This document shows positions 24,211 to 33,300 of a DNA stretch of 35,484 nt, piece by piece. Under the pieces are notes generated by a model. It worked only from the letters and a program-made list of their open reading frames with translations. It ran no database searches and was not told where the DNA came from. Within the stretch, counting starts at the first letter, position 1; each line of letters opens with the position of its first letter. Position numbers and translations under genes: made by a program. The DNA is from an uncultured Saprospiraceae bacterium. Lineage in GTDB: Bacteria; Bacteroidota; Bacteroidia; Chitinophagales; Saprospiraceae. Location of the stretch: positions 1 through 35,484 of the forward strand of contig CALJIQ010000531.1 in assembly GCA_937973995.1 (NCBI GenBank), written 5' to 3'.

Positions 24211-26079
24211 ATGAGTAAGACCACTCAAATAAAAGAAGAGGTAACCATCAAATTTGCAGGAGATTCTGGGGATGGAATGCAATTGACGGGTACCTTATTT
24301 ACGAATGATACCGCCTTGACGGGTAGTGACTTAGCCACCTTTCCTGATTTCCCTGCGGAGATTCGGGCTCCACAAGGTACTTTGGCTGGCGTATCCGGAT
24401 TCCAATTACATTTTGGTAGTAAAAAAATATTCACCCCTGGTGATGAATTTGATGTATTAGTGGCCATGAATGCGGCAGCTTTAAAAGCCAATCTGGGTAG
24501 AATCAAAAAGAATGGGACCATCATTGCTAATACGGATGGGTTTGATAAAAAGAATCTTCGATTGTCTAAATATCCCGATGGAGAGCATCCTTTAGAGAAT
24601 GATTCCTTAGATGGGTATGAGGTTTATCAGATGCCCATTACCAAGATGACAAGGGAGTGCTTGAAGGATTCGGGGCTGGGTACAAAAGAACAAGACCGAG
24701 GCAAGAATATGTTTGTCTTGGGTTTTCTGTATTGGCGATATAATCGAAGTTTGGATTCTACCATCCAATATTTAGAAGGAAAATTTAGCAAGAAACCCAA
24801 GATATTAGAAGCCAACTTAAAGGTACTTAAAGCGGGCTATCATTATGGAGAAACGACGGAGACTTTTACTACTAAATATAAAGTGAAAGCGGCCCCTATG
24901 GAAAAGGGGACTTATCGTAGCATTATGGGCAACCAAGCCTTAGTAATGGGATTGGTGACTGCTTCCAAAAAAGCAGGGCTTCCTTTATTTTATGGCTCCT
25001 ATCCTATCACGCCTGCTTCTGATGTCTTACATGGGTTGGCAGCTTATAAAAACTTTGGTGTAAAAACCTTCCAAGCGGAAGATGAAATTGCAGCAGTAGC
25101 AGCAGCAGTGGGCGCTTCTTATGGAGGTAATTTAGCCATCACAGGTACCTCTGGTCCTGGACTAGCATTAAAAGGAGAAGCTATTGGATTGGCGATGATA
25201 TTGGAAATCCCAATGGTCATTGTTAATGTCCAAAGAGGTGGACCTTCTACAGGATTGCCTACCAAAACGGAACAGTCCGATCTATTACAAGCAATGTATG
25301 GTAGAAATGGAGAAAGTCCGTTACCCATCATCGCTCCTAATTCTCCAGCCGATTGTTTTGAAGTAGCTATAGAAGCCTGTCGCTTAACCTTACAACACAT
25401 GACCCCTGTGGTACTGCTAAGCGATGGTTATATAGCTAATGGGGCAGAGCCGTGGAAATTTCCAAAGGCTGCGGATATTCCTGAAATTGAAGTGAATTTC
25501 GTCCCTGCTAGAGATGGCAATGAAGCAGAACCATTCCTACCCTATAAACGAGATGAGCGACATGTCAGGGGCTGGGCGATCCCTGGCACCAAAGGACTAG
25601 CTCATAGAATTGGTGGCTTGGAAAAAGAAGCTAATACGGGTAACGTATCTTATGATCCTGCCAACCACGAATACATGACTAAAATTCGTCAGGCAAAAGT
25701 GGATGCCATTGCGGATTATATTCCAGCACAAGAGATTAGCATCGGTCCCGATGAAGGCGAAGTATTGGTACTAGGCTGGGGTTCTACCTATGGTGTCATC
25801 CAAGCCATTACCCACGAATTATTAGCGGAAGGTCATAGTGTGGCGCATGCCCATATACGGTATCTTAATCCCTTCCCTAAAAACTTGGAAGCGGTTTTAA
25901 TATCTTATAATAAGGTCATTATACCTGAAATCAATAATGGACAACTTTGTAAATTGATTCGAGATAAGTACATGATTGAAGTCATCCCTTATAATAAAAT
26001 CCAAGGGGTCCCTATTTCTAATGCGGAGTTGAAGCATTTTGTGAAGGGAATATTGGAACAAGCGGCTGTGCCTGTTTGA
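24211..26079 (+). CDS. korA: 2-oxoacid:ferredoxin oxidoreductase, fused gamma-alpha subunit
   Basis: This family oxidatively decarboxylates 2-oxoglutarate or a related 2-oxoacid to acyl-CoA, passing electrons to ferredoxin; carboxylation in reverse is also known. The 622-residue protein starts with a gamma domain (about 8-195, IKFAGDSGDGMQLTGTLF). The alpha domain follows: YPITPASDVLHGLA, FQAEDEIAAVAAAVGASYGG, GTSGPGLALKGEAIGLA, then NVQRGGPSTGLPTKTEQSDL, and a C-terminal transketolase-like domain with VLVLGWGSTYG. The thiamine-binding beta subunit, normally encoded immediately downstream, is not in this window. The 2-oxoglutarate specificity is a family-based guess. The start ATG at 24211 is placed after the octamer array and gives the family N-terminus. 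Confidence 0.9.
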   Translation: MSKTTQIKEEVTIKFAGDSGDGMQLTGTLFTNDTALTGSDLATFPDFPAEIRAPQGTLAGVSGFQLHFGSKKIFTPGDEFDVLVAMNAAALKANLGRIKKNGTIIANTDGFDKKNLRLSKYPDGEHPLENDSLDGYEVYQMPITKMTRECLKDSGLGTKEQDRGKNMFVLGFLYWRYNRSLDSTIQYLEGKFSKKPKILEANLKVLKAGYHYGETTETFTTKYKVKAAPMEKGTYRSIMGNQALVMGLVTASKKAGLPLFYGSYPITPASDVLHGLAAYKNFGVKTFQAEDEIAAVAAAVGASYGGNLAITGTSGPGLALKGEAIGLAMILEIPMVIVNVQRGGPSTGLPTKTEQSDLLQAMYGRNGESPLPIIAPNSPADCFEVAIEACRLTLQHMTPVVLLSDGYIANGAEPWKFPKAADIPEIEVNFVPARDGNEAEPFLPYKRDERHVRGWAIPGTKGLAHRIGGLEKEANTGNVSYDPANHEYMTKIRQAKVDAIADYIPAQEISIGPDEGEVLVLGWGSTYGVIQAITHELLAEGHSVAHAHIRYLNPFPKNLEAVLISYNKVIIPEINNGQLCKLIRDKYMIEVIPYNKIQGVPISNAELKHFVKGILEQAAVPV

Positions 26080-26083
26080 GGAT

Positions 26084-26150
26084 AGGCGTTATGGCATTTT
26101 GGCTTTATGGTATTGTGGAACGATGGCTAACCATAAAGCCAAAATACCAA
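26084..26150 (+). repeat. Octamer-array inverted repeat after korA
   Basis: GTTATGGC, ATTTTGGC, TTTATGGT and ATTGTGGA run from 26088. The segment 26091-26112 pairs with 26129-26150. It starts 5 bases after the korA stop. An ATG at 26099 inside it would extend the next gene by 34 residues of translated repeat and is rejected. Confidence 0.8.
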
Positions 26151-26157
26151 AAAATAT

Positions 26158-26199
26158 AAAAGCCTTTTGTGTACCTTTGGTCGCACAAAAGGCTTTTTT
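26158..26199 (+). terminator. 14-bp terminator whose loop carries a -7 promoter box
   Basis: AAAAGCCTTTTGTG (26158-26171) pairs perfectly with CACAAAAGGCTTTT (26184-26197), followed by more Ts. The 12-base loop contains TACCTTTG (26172-26179), a TAnnTTTG match. Readthrough from korA would be terminated, while transcripts starting near 26184 would begin in the second arm and escape. The permease ATG follows at 26201. Confidence 0.75.
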
Positions 26200-26200
26200 A

Positions 26201-27481
26201 ATGAGCAGTACTCAGCAAAAAATAGGTTGGAAAACAGCAGCAGCTATTGTCATAGCAAATATGATAGGAACTGGAGTATTTACCAGTTTGGGATTTCAGA
26301 TCGCCGATGTTCGGAATACTTGGAGTATTATTTTACTATGGGTCATTGGTGGAGTGATTGCCTTGATTGGCGCATTTACCTATGCAGAATTAGGTACTCA
26401 TTTTAAAGAATCAGGAGGCGATTATATTTTTCTTTCCAGAATCATACATCCTTTTGCTGGCTATTTATATGCGTGGATTTCTCTAACAGTGGGCTTCTCC
26501 GCTCCCATTGCTATCTCTGCTTTAGCAATGACTAGCTATCTCAGTCCCATCAACCCTACCCTATTTACGGATTGGTTTGGAATTGGTATTATCCTATTAG
26601 TCACAGCAGTCCACTCCGTAAGTGTGGGACAAAGTGGGCGATTTCAAAGTTATGCTACTGTTTTAAAACTAGGGTTTGTATTTATGCTAGTCGCTCTAGG
26701 ATTCTACTTTTTACCTATTGATGGAAATGCTCAAAATTATACCGCTACTTGGCAGGAGGAATTATGGTTACCAAGTTTTGCAGTGTCTTTGATTTATGTA
26801 TCCTATGCCTATACCGGCTGGAATTCTGCTGCCTATATCACCGAGGAAATAGAGGACCCTAATCAGAATTTACCCAAGGCACTCATCCTCTCTACCCTGT
26901 TAGTAACGATACTTTATATTTTATTGCAATTGGTATTTTTGAGACATGCGACTGTTGAAAATTTATCGGGAAATATAGAAGTAGCAACTATTTCTTTTGG
27001 CAATTTATTTGGGGAGACTGGTGGTTTTTGGGTAAGTGTTTTTATTGGTATTCAATTAGTTGCGACTATCAGTGGGTATCTTTGGGTAGGCTCTAGGATT
27101 TCTTATGCGATGGCAAAGGAAAATCCCTTATGGACCTTTATTGCTTCCAAAAATGCGAACGGCATTCCCGTAAAAGCGCTTTGGCTACAAGCTGTGGTTG
27201 CCATTTTTTTGACACTTACGGGTACGTTCCAAGCCGTGTTGCTCTACGCTAGTTTTGCTTTACAACTTATGAGTACCCTTACTGTTGCCTCTCTATTATT
27301 TTTAAAAAGAACTAAAAACACCTACCGCAGTCCACTTAGACCTTGGCTACAAATTGTATATATTCTTTTTAGTATTTGGGTACTAGGCTTTATGTTATTA
27401 GAGCAACCTAAAGAGAGCTTAATTGGGTTGGGAATTGTGCTAGTTGGAGGAATTACGTATTTCTTTCAGCCAAAAGCATAG
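26201..27481 (+). CDS. APC superfamily amino-acid permease
   Basis: The 426-residue inner-membrane protein has about 12 hydrophobic segments. Helix 1 carries the unwound GTGVFTSLG motif for amine/carboxylate binding. ELGTHFKESGGDYIFLSR and the YAYTGWNSAAYITEEIEDP region are typical of amino acid/polyamine transporters. Substrate and mechanism (symport or exchange) cannot be told by eye. The start at 26201 (MSSTQQKIGW) is chosen because upstream frame codes only repeat and terminator sequence. If transcription starts in the terminator loop, the leader is only about 17 bases, with no Shine-Dalgarno. Confidence 0.9.
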   Translation: MSSTQQKIGWKTAAAIVIANMIGTGVFTSLGFQIADVRNTWSIILLWVIGGVIALIGAFTYAELGTHFKESGGDYIFLSRIIHPFAGYLYAWISLTVGFSAPIAISALAMTSYLSPINPTLFTDWFGIGIILLVTAVHSVSVGQSGRFQSYATVLKLGFVFMLVALGFYFLPIDGNAQNYTATWQEELWLPSFAVSLIYVSYAYTGWNSAAYITEEIEDPNQNLPKALILSTLLVTILYILLQLVFLRHATVENLSGNIEVATISFGNLFGETGGFWVSVFIGIQLVATISGYLWVGSRISYAMAKENPLWTFIASKNANGIPVKALWLQAVVAIFLTLTGTFQAVLLYASFALQLMSTLTVASLLFLKRTKNTYRSPLRPWLQIVYILFSIWVLGFMLLEQPKESLIGLGIVLVGGITYFFQPKA

Positions 27482-27663
27482 CGCTACTCACCTTATCTGC
27501 TCAGCATGTAATTTGAAAATAATTGAACCTTCCATTTTTCCACTCGGCTTATTATTATAAATTATTATTAAGTACTACTTTTAGCCTTTTAATCATTAGT
27601 TATTTATACATAGAATACGATTCTATACTATACTATTTTAATCACAAACTCAACAATTTTTGT

Positions 27664-30291
27664 ATGAAAAAACTCTCCTTACTTATTACATCCATTTTCT
27701 TGTGTACTTATTTGGTAGCTCAAGTAAATGTCACCGGTCGTGTAGTAGATGACCAAGGTGAAGCTTTAATTGGGGTAAATATCGTTGAAGAAGGAACTTC
27801 CAATGGAACCGTTACTGACTTTGATGGAAATTATGAACTCACGGTTGCTTCTTCTGGTTCTGAATTAACCTTTAGCTATACTGGTTACAATACTTCTACG
27901 GTCAGCATCAATGGACAATCTATTTTAAATGTCTCTTTATCAGAAGGGATTGATTTAGGAGCAGTACAGGTAGTTGGTTCACGTAGTTATAGAAGAACTG
28001 CCACGGAAACACCTGTAGCAGTGGATATCATTAATATTCAGGAAGTGGCAACTAAAAACGGAAATATTGAATTAAACAGAATTCTTCAATATTTAGCACC
28101 TTCTTTCAATGCGACTAAACAATCTGGCTCGGATGGAGCGGAGCACATTGACCCAGCATCTTTAAGAGGTTTAGGTCCAGATCAAACTTTAGTATTAATC
28201 AATGGTAAAAGAAGACATCAATCTTCTTTAGTAAATATTTTTGGTACTAGAGGTCGTGGAAATACAGGTACGGATTTCAATGCTATTCCAGCAAGTGCTA
28301 TTGAAAGAATCGAAATCTTAAGAGATGGTGCAGCTGCCCAATATGGTTCTGATGCGATTGCAGGGGTTATCAATGTTGTTTTAAGAAAAGGGACAAATAA
28401 ATTAACGGGTTCCGTAACAGCAGGAGGTTATAACCCAATTGCGCCAGGTGATTTTGAGGTGGGCACCCCTAATACTTCTGGCAATTTCTTAGATTTAGAC
28501 CAAGATGGCACCCAAACTAGAAATGATGACCCTTCCTTAGACGGAATCACTACTAAAGTGGCTGCTAACTATGGTTTTGACATAGGAGAAGAAGGGGGTT
28601 ATGCAAACTTTACAACAGAATTTATTAACAGAGAAAAAACGCTAAGACCAGGCGCCACTTTCCGTAGAGGTATGGGAGAGGCAGAAATTAGTGGTTTCTC
28701 TTTCTTTGGAAATTCTGCTGTACCCATCAGCGATAATACAGAATTTTATTTATTTGGTGGTCGCAATTACAGAGATACCGACGCTTTTGCCTTTACAAGA
28801 AATCAAGGAGATGATAGGGCAGTGCCTTCTATATACCCACAAGGCTTTACGCCAAGGATTACTTCTATTATTGAAGATAACTCTCTATCTGCCGGTATTA
28901 AAACAACGATTGCAGATGGATGGGCAGTTGATTTTAACAATACCATCGGGAAGAATAATTTCCACTATTTCATTAAAGGAACAAATAACGCTACACTAGG
29001 AGCAGCCTCCCCTACTGATTTTGATGCAGGTGGGCACTCTTTGGTACAAAATACAACTAGTTTAGATTTTTCTAAATATTTCAAATCAGCGGATGCTACC
29101 GGTTTTAACTTTGCTTTCGGTATGGAATATCGAACCGATAACTTTGAAATTTTTGCAGGTGAAGCGGGTTCTTATGCCGCATATGATACTGGTGGGTTGA
29201 TTATTACTAGTCCAGACCAAGAATCTACCGGTCTTGCTGCTGGTTCTCAAGGTTTTCCTGGATACTCCCCTGCTAACGAGGTAGATAGAAGTCGTTCTAA
29301 TTTTGCGTTATATGCAGATTCTGAGTTTGATATTTCTAAGGCATTCTTAGTAAGTGCAGCCTTGCGATATGAAAATTATACAGATTTTGGTAGTACTTTA
29401 AATTGGAAATTAGCTTCTAGAATTAAAGCTAGTGATAATGTATCCTTAAGAGCAGCACTTTCTACTGGTTTTAGAGCACCTTCTTTAGCACAGATTTACT
29501 ATAACTTAAGATTTACAGGCTTCCAAGATGGAGTATTAACAGAAACTTTATTATCGGCTAATAATAGTCCTGTAACTCAAGGGTTTGGTATTCAACCACT
29601 AAAAGAAGAAGAATCTTTCAATGTAAGTGCAGGAGTAACGTTCAAGTCTGGTGCGTTTACGGCAACGGTTGATGGATATTTCATAGATATATCTGATCGT
29701 ATTGTGATCTCTGGATTTTTCGATGCTGCTTTCTTAGGTATAGGGGTAGAAGGTGCACAATTCTTTGCAAATGCTGCCGATACAGAGTCTAGAGGTTTAG
29801 ATGTAGTTTTATCTTATAAACTGGATTTAGCGAATAGAAGTGATTTATCCTTCACTTTAGCAGGAAACCTGAATGAATTGGAAGTAACCGATATTAGTAA
29901 TGGAAGTCTTGATAGAGAAACATTCTTCGGACCAAGAGAGCAATCTTTATTAGAGGATGCCGCTCCAAGCAGCAAATTTGCATTCAATGCTGCTTATAAC
30001 ACGCCTAAATTTAGTGCAAGTTTGGGTCTAACAAGATTTGGAGAAGTAAGTTACTTGTCATTCGATAATGCAACTAGAGTGAACTATGATTCAAAAATTA
30101 CGGCTGATTTAATATTGACAGCTAAACTAAATGATAAAATCAATTTCACTTTAGGTTCTAATAATTTGTTCAATACCTACCCAACGCAACAAATTGCTAG
30201 TGATAATACTGATTCGGGAGGGTATTGGGATTCTGTTCAAATGGGTTTTGGTGGTGCTTACTACTTTGCTCGAGTAGGGTTTAGTTTTTAG
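27664..30291 (+). CDS. TonB-dependent outer-membrane receptor
   Basis: The 875-residue protein begins with a signal peptide (MKKLSLLITSIFLCTYLVAQ). A carboxypeptidase-regulatory-like beta domain follows (about 22-100, VTGRVVDDQGEALIGVNI), then the plug (about 120-255, with SLRGLGPDQTLVLINGKRRH and RIEILRDGAAAQYGSDAIAG). A beta-barrel ends in an aromatic strand (YYFARVGFSF). A possible TonB box, TETPV, lies just before the plug. The ligand is unknown: the layout fits receptors that import iron complexes, vitamins or oligosaccharides. No SusD-like partner is adjacent. The start at 27664 is chosen over an upstream in-frame ATG at 27523, because only the former gives a clean signal peptide. The 182-base upstream gap is AT-rich with no clear promoter. 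Confidence 0.93.
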   Translation: MKKLSLLITSIFLCTYLVAQVNVTGRVVDDQGEALIGVNIVEEGTSNGTVTDFDGNYELTVASSGSELTFSYTGYNTSTVSINGQSILNVSLSEGIDLGAVQVVGSRSYRRTATETPVAVDIINIQEVATKNGNIELNRILQYLAPSFNATKQSGSDGAEHIDPASLRGLGPDQTLVLINGKRRHQSSLVNIFGTRGRGNTGTDFNAIPASAIERIEILRDGAAAQYGSDAIAGVINVVLRKGTNKLTGSVTAGGYNPIAPGDFEVGTPNTSGNFLDLDQDGTQTRNDDPSLDGITTKVAANYGFDIGEEGGYANFTTEFINREKTLRPGATFRRGMGEAEISGFSFFGNSAVPISDNTEFYLFGGRNYRDTDAFAFTRNQGDDRAVPSIYPQGFTPRITSIIEDNSLSAGIKTTIADGWAVDFNNTIGKNNFHYFIKGTNNATLGAASPTDFDAGGHSLVQNTTSLDFSKYFKSADATGFNFAFGMEYRTDNFEIFAGEAGSYAAYDTGGLIITSPDQESTGLAAGSQGFPGYSPANEVDRSRSNFALYADSEFDISKAFLVSAALRYENYTDFGSTLNWKLASRIKASDNVSLRAALSTGFRAPSLAQIYYNLRFTGFQDGVLTETLLSANNSPVTQGFGIQPLKEEESFNVSAGVTFKSGAFTATVDGYFIDISDRIVISGFFDAAFLGIGVEGAQFFANAADTESRGLDVVLSYKLDLANRSDLSFTLAGNLNELEVTDISNGSLDRETFFGPREQSLLEDAAPSSKFAFNAAYNTPKFSASLGLTRFGEVSYLSFDNATRVNYDSKITADLILTAKLNDKINFTLGSNNLFNTYPTQQIASDNTDSGGYWDSVQMGFGGAYYFARVGFSF

Positions 30292-30308
30292 CAATTAGCA
30301 AAATAAAG

Positions 30309-30340
30309 AAGAGCCAATTCAAATTAATGAATTGGCTCTT
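30309..30340. terminator. Bidirectional terminator between convergent genes
   Basis: AAGAGCCAATTC (30309-30320) pairs perfectly with GAATTGGCTCTT (30329-30340), followed by TCTTTTC on the plus strand. It lies 17 bases after the receptor stop and 53 bases beyond the minus-strand stop at 30394. Confidence 0.85.
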
Positions 30341-30393
30341 TCTTTTCAATGTGGTTGACTTATTACTTTAAAGTTTGAAATCATCAACCACTA

Positions 30394-33300
30394 CTATTCT
30401 AACCTGATCATTTTTTTAGTGGCGATTTTAGAACCTGTTTTTATTCGATAGTATAACACACCTGAAGTGTGAATATCATTAATCGCTACTTCATTGTATC
30501 CTTTTTCAAATTCTTTTTCTACTTCCCAAAGAATTTTTCCTGCTGTATTAACAACCATAATTTTCACTATATCCTTTTTAGGCAAGGTGAATGGAATGAC
30601 TGTATTTTGTGCAAATGGATTAGGGGTGTTTTGCAATAGTTCAAATGGTAAACTAGTTCTTTGGAAATTCAACTGTACATCTAAAATTTGACCCGTAGGG
30701 GTATAGGCTTCAATTGGGGTTAAGGTGGAACTCAAATCTAATAGTTGACTAAGCATACCGTCTTTTTGAGCTTGTAGGCTTAGAGTGTACTCCAACGGTT
30801 TAGTGCTGTTTTCTTTCTTATTCCAACTAAAAGTTAGTAGGCCATTATTTTGAAATCGTTGTCCAATATTATCGGAAGATATCCAATCATTTTCTTTTGT
30901 CCCTAAGTACAACAAATCATTAGGAGCATGCTTTAACGTAAATTGTGCCCCTTGAATATCTGTTCGATTGGCGGTAAAAGTAATGTCATAGGTTTCGCCT
31001 TTTTGTACTTGTACATCTTCTACCGTTAACACAAGTGACTCTTTACTACGTGGTTCACTTGATTGTAGTTGATTCACCCTTACACTACCGTTTATATCGC
31101 CTATTTTGATGGCAATAAAATCAAAAGACTGCTCCTCTTCCAGCCCACTGATATATACCTCCTGCGGCATCAGCTCAGCCGTCGGATTAGAAGGATTTTC
31201 AAAAACAAAATCTGAAGCTACAAACCTCCATGAGGTATTATTAGTAAATTCATCATTTAATTTTAAGATCGCTCTCCTCAATTCGACCATATCCAAGGCA
31301 GTGATACTACCTGAATTATTGACATCCGCTGCTATCAACTGGTAAGGATCCGTCAGCTTGTCTAATCCTATAATATGTCTTTGTAATAATATTAAATCAA
31401 AAGTAGTGACGCCGTTATCAATATTATCAATTCGCTCAGGTCGCAGCATATAATCTTTTGCGATAGGGGCATCAAAAGCAAAATTACCATTAGCTTCCGT
31501 TGCAACAATATTAGAAGCACCGCTATCCATATCTTCTAAAATAATATTTACAAAAGGTACTTCTTCTCCTTTTACAGTTACAATATTTCCACCTACCGTA
31601 GTGGTTCGACTTTGTCCACATTTTGGCACTCCGGTAACTGTGAAATTAACTACACAAGAGGTTCTGTTCTCTGCTGCATCCCACATAAATAATTCTATTG
31701 ATTGAGTACCAATATGGTCACAAGTGAATACAAATCCTGTATCTGCTTGAGATTCTGAAAAGGAAAAGAAGACTTCACCTGATCCACAATCTGCACAATT
31801 ATCTGTAGTGTTTTGATTGAAATCTTTTGCCCAAAATTCTACGGTACCATCTTCTCCTAATCCTAAGGTCAGTCCATTAAGGCAACGTGCTGTAGGAGGT
31901 TCACAATCTACAATTTCATATTCTCTTATACATATCGCCGTATTACCGCATCCATCTACTATTTCAAAAGAAATGGTCAATTTTCCTGGTCCAAAGGCGG
32001 GTGAGGTAAATCCATTTAGAACACCTGCATATCGACCTTCCATTGGCTGTAATTTACATGCAGCATTAGGAATGAATTGCCAGTCTGCAGTAGCTTCAAT
32101 TTTATCTCCACAGAAATTCTTTACATCTACTCCTACTACATTGACTGACGCTGTACAGGCCTCACCTGTGATACAAACTGTTTCTGTTGTGCCGCAGTTT
32201 ATGCCTAGATCTATTCCTGTGTCGCCTCCATTATCACCTCCATTGTTTCCTCCGCCAGAGTTGTCACCGCCTACTGGTGGATCGCCTCCATTGTCACCTC
32301 CGTTGTTTCCTCCGTCAGAGTTGTCACCTCCAGAAGGACTATCATCACAAACTCCATTGGGAGACTGAATGATAATATTCGTTTCGCAGAAAGTTTGATT
32401 ACCTACATGATCTGTTACATAAATCACCACTGGTTGTTCTCCTAAATCTGCGCAAGTATAAACTTTGCTAGAATCACCTACCGTTTTAGAGAAAGAGAAC
32501 AATAGATTACCATTAAAGCAGGTACTACAATTATCAAAACTCTTTTCATCAAAATCCTTTGCCCAAAAAACCGCTTTACCATCTTCTTCTAGTGGCAATA
32601 CGATTCCACTTTGACAAGATACACTAGGGGCTTTACAATCTTTAATCACATATTCTCTAGAACAGGAAGAAATATTTCCACAATTATCACTCACATTGAA
32701 AGCCACCATTAATGTCCCTGGACCAAACTTTGGAGAAGTAAATCCAGCTATTCCATTACTAACTTTTCCAGTTATAACTTCACCTGAACAATTTTCATTT
32801 GGCGTAAATACCCAATCAACCGCTGCGGTAAGTTCGCTACCACAATCTTGAACAGAAATCCCAGCTACATCTACTGCTACACTACAAGCATTATTGTCAA
32901 TACAAACAGAAACACTTGTACCACAATTGACTATAGGTGCTTCTGTATCTTTAATTTCCAAAATTTGAACATGGGTAAAGACGGAATCTAATTGACTAGC
33001 TTGTGTTGCGCAAACATTTCTGACAGTCCAAGTACGCTCCACTTTTCTACAAATGTCTCCTTCTGATGTCACCACATCTATGTAATCCATTTCCACCTTT
33101 TCACAATCTGTTCCAGATACTTGAGGCGATCCTGTTAAACTTGGCACTAAATCGGCCAATCCATAACATTGTTCAGGCTTGAAGTCTTTAGGAAATTCAA
33201 CTGTGAAAGGAGTACCATCATAAAAAGAAACGACTTGCTGACAGGTACTCCTATTTCCAGCAGCATCCGTAAAAGTCCATAGGTAAATAACCGCCCCTAA

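Noticed and set aside
26099-26200. N-terminal extension of the permease (34 residues starting MALWYCG)
   Set aside because: It covers the octamer hairpin and the intrinsic terminator, neither of which is plausible coding sequence.
27523-27663. Longer start for the TonB receptor
   Set aside because: It would place 47 AT-rich-encoded residues before a complete signal peptide.
31817-32372. Pro/Ser-rich plus-strand frames opposite the giant secreted gene
   Set aside because: They are the antisense of the Gly/Asn/Asp linker and its duplicated modules. The minus-strand protein is clearly the real gene.
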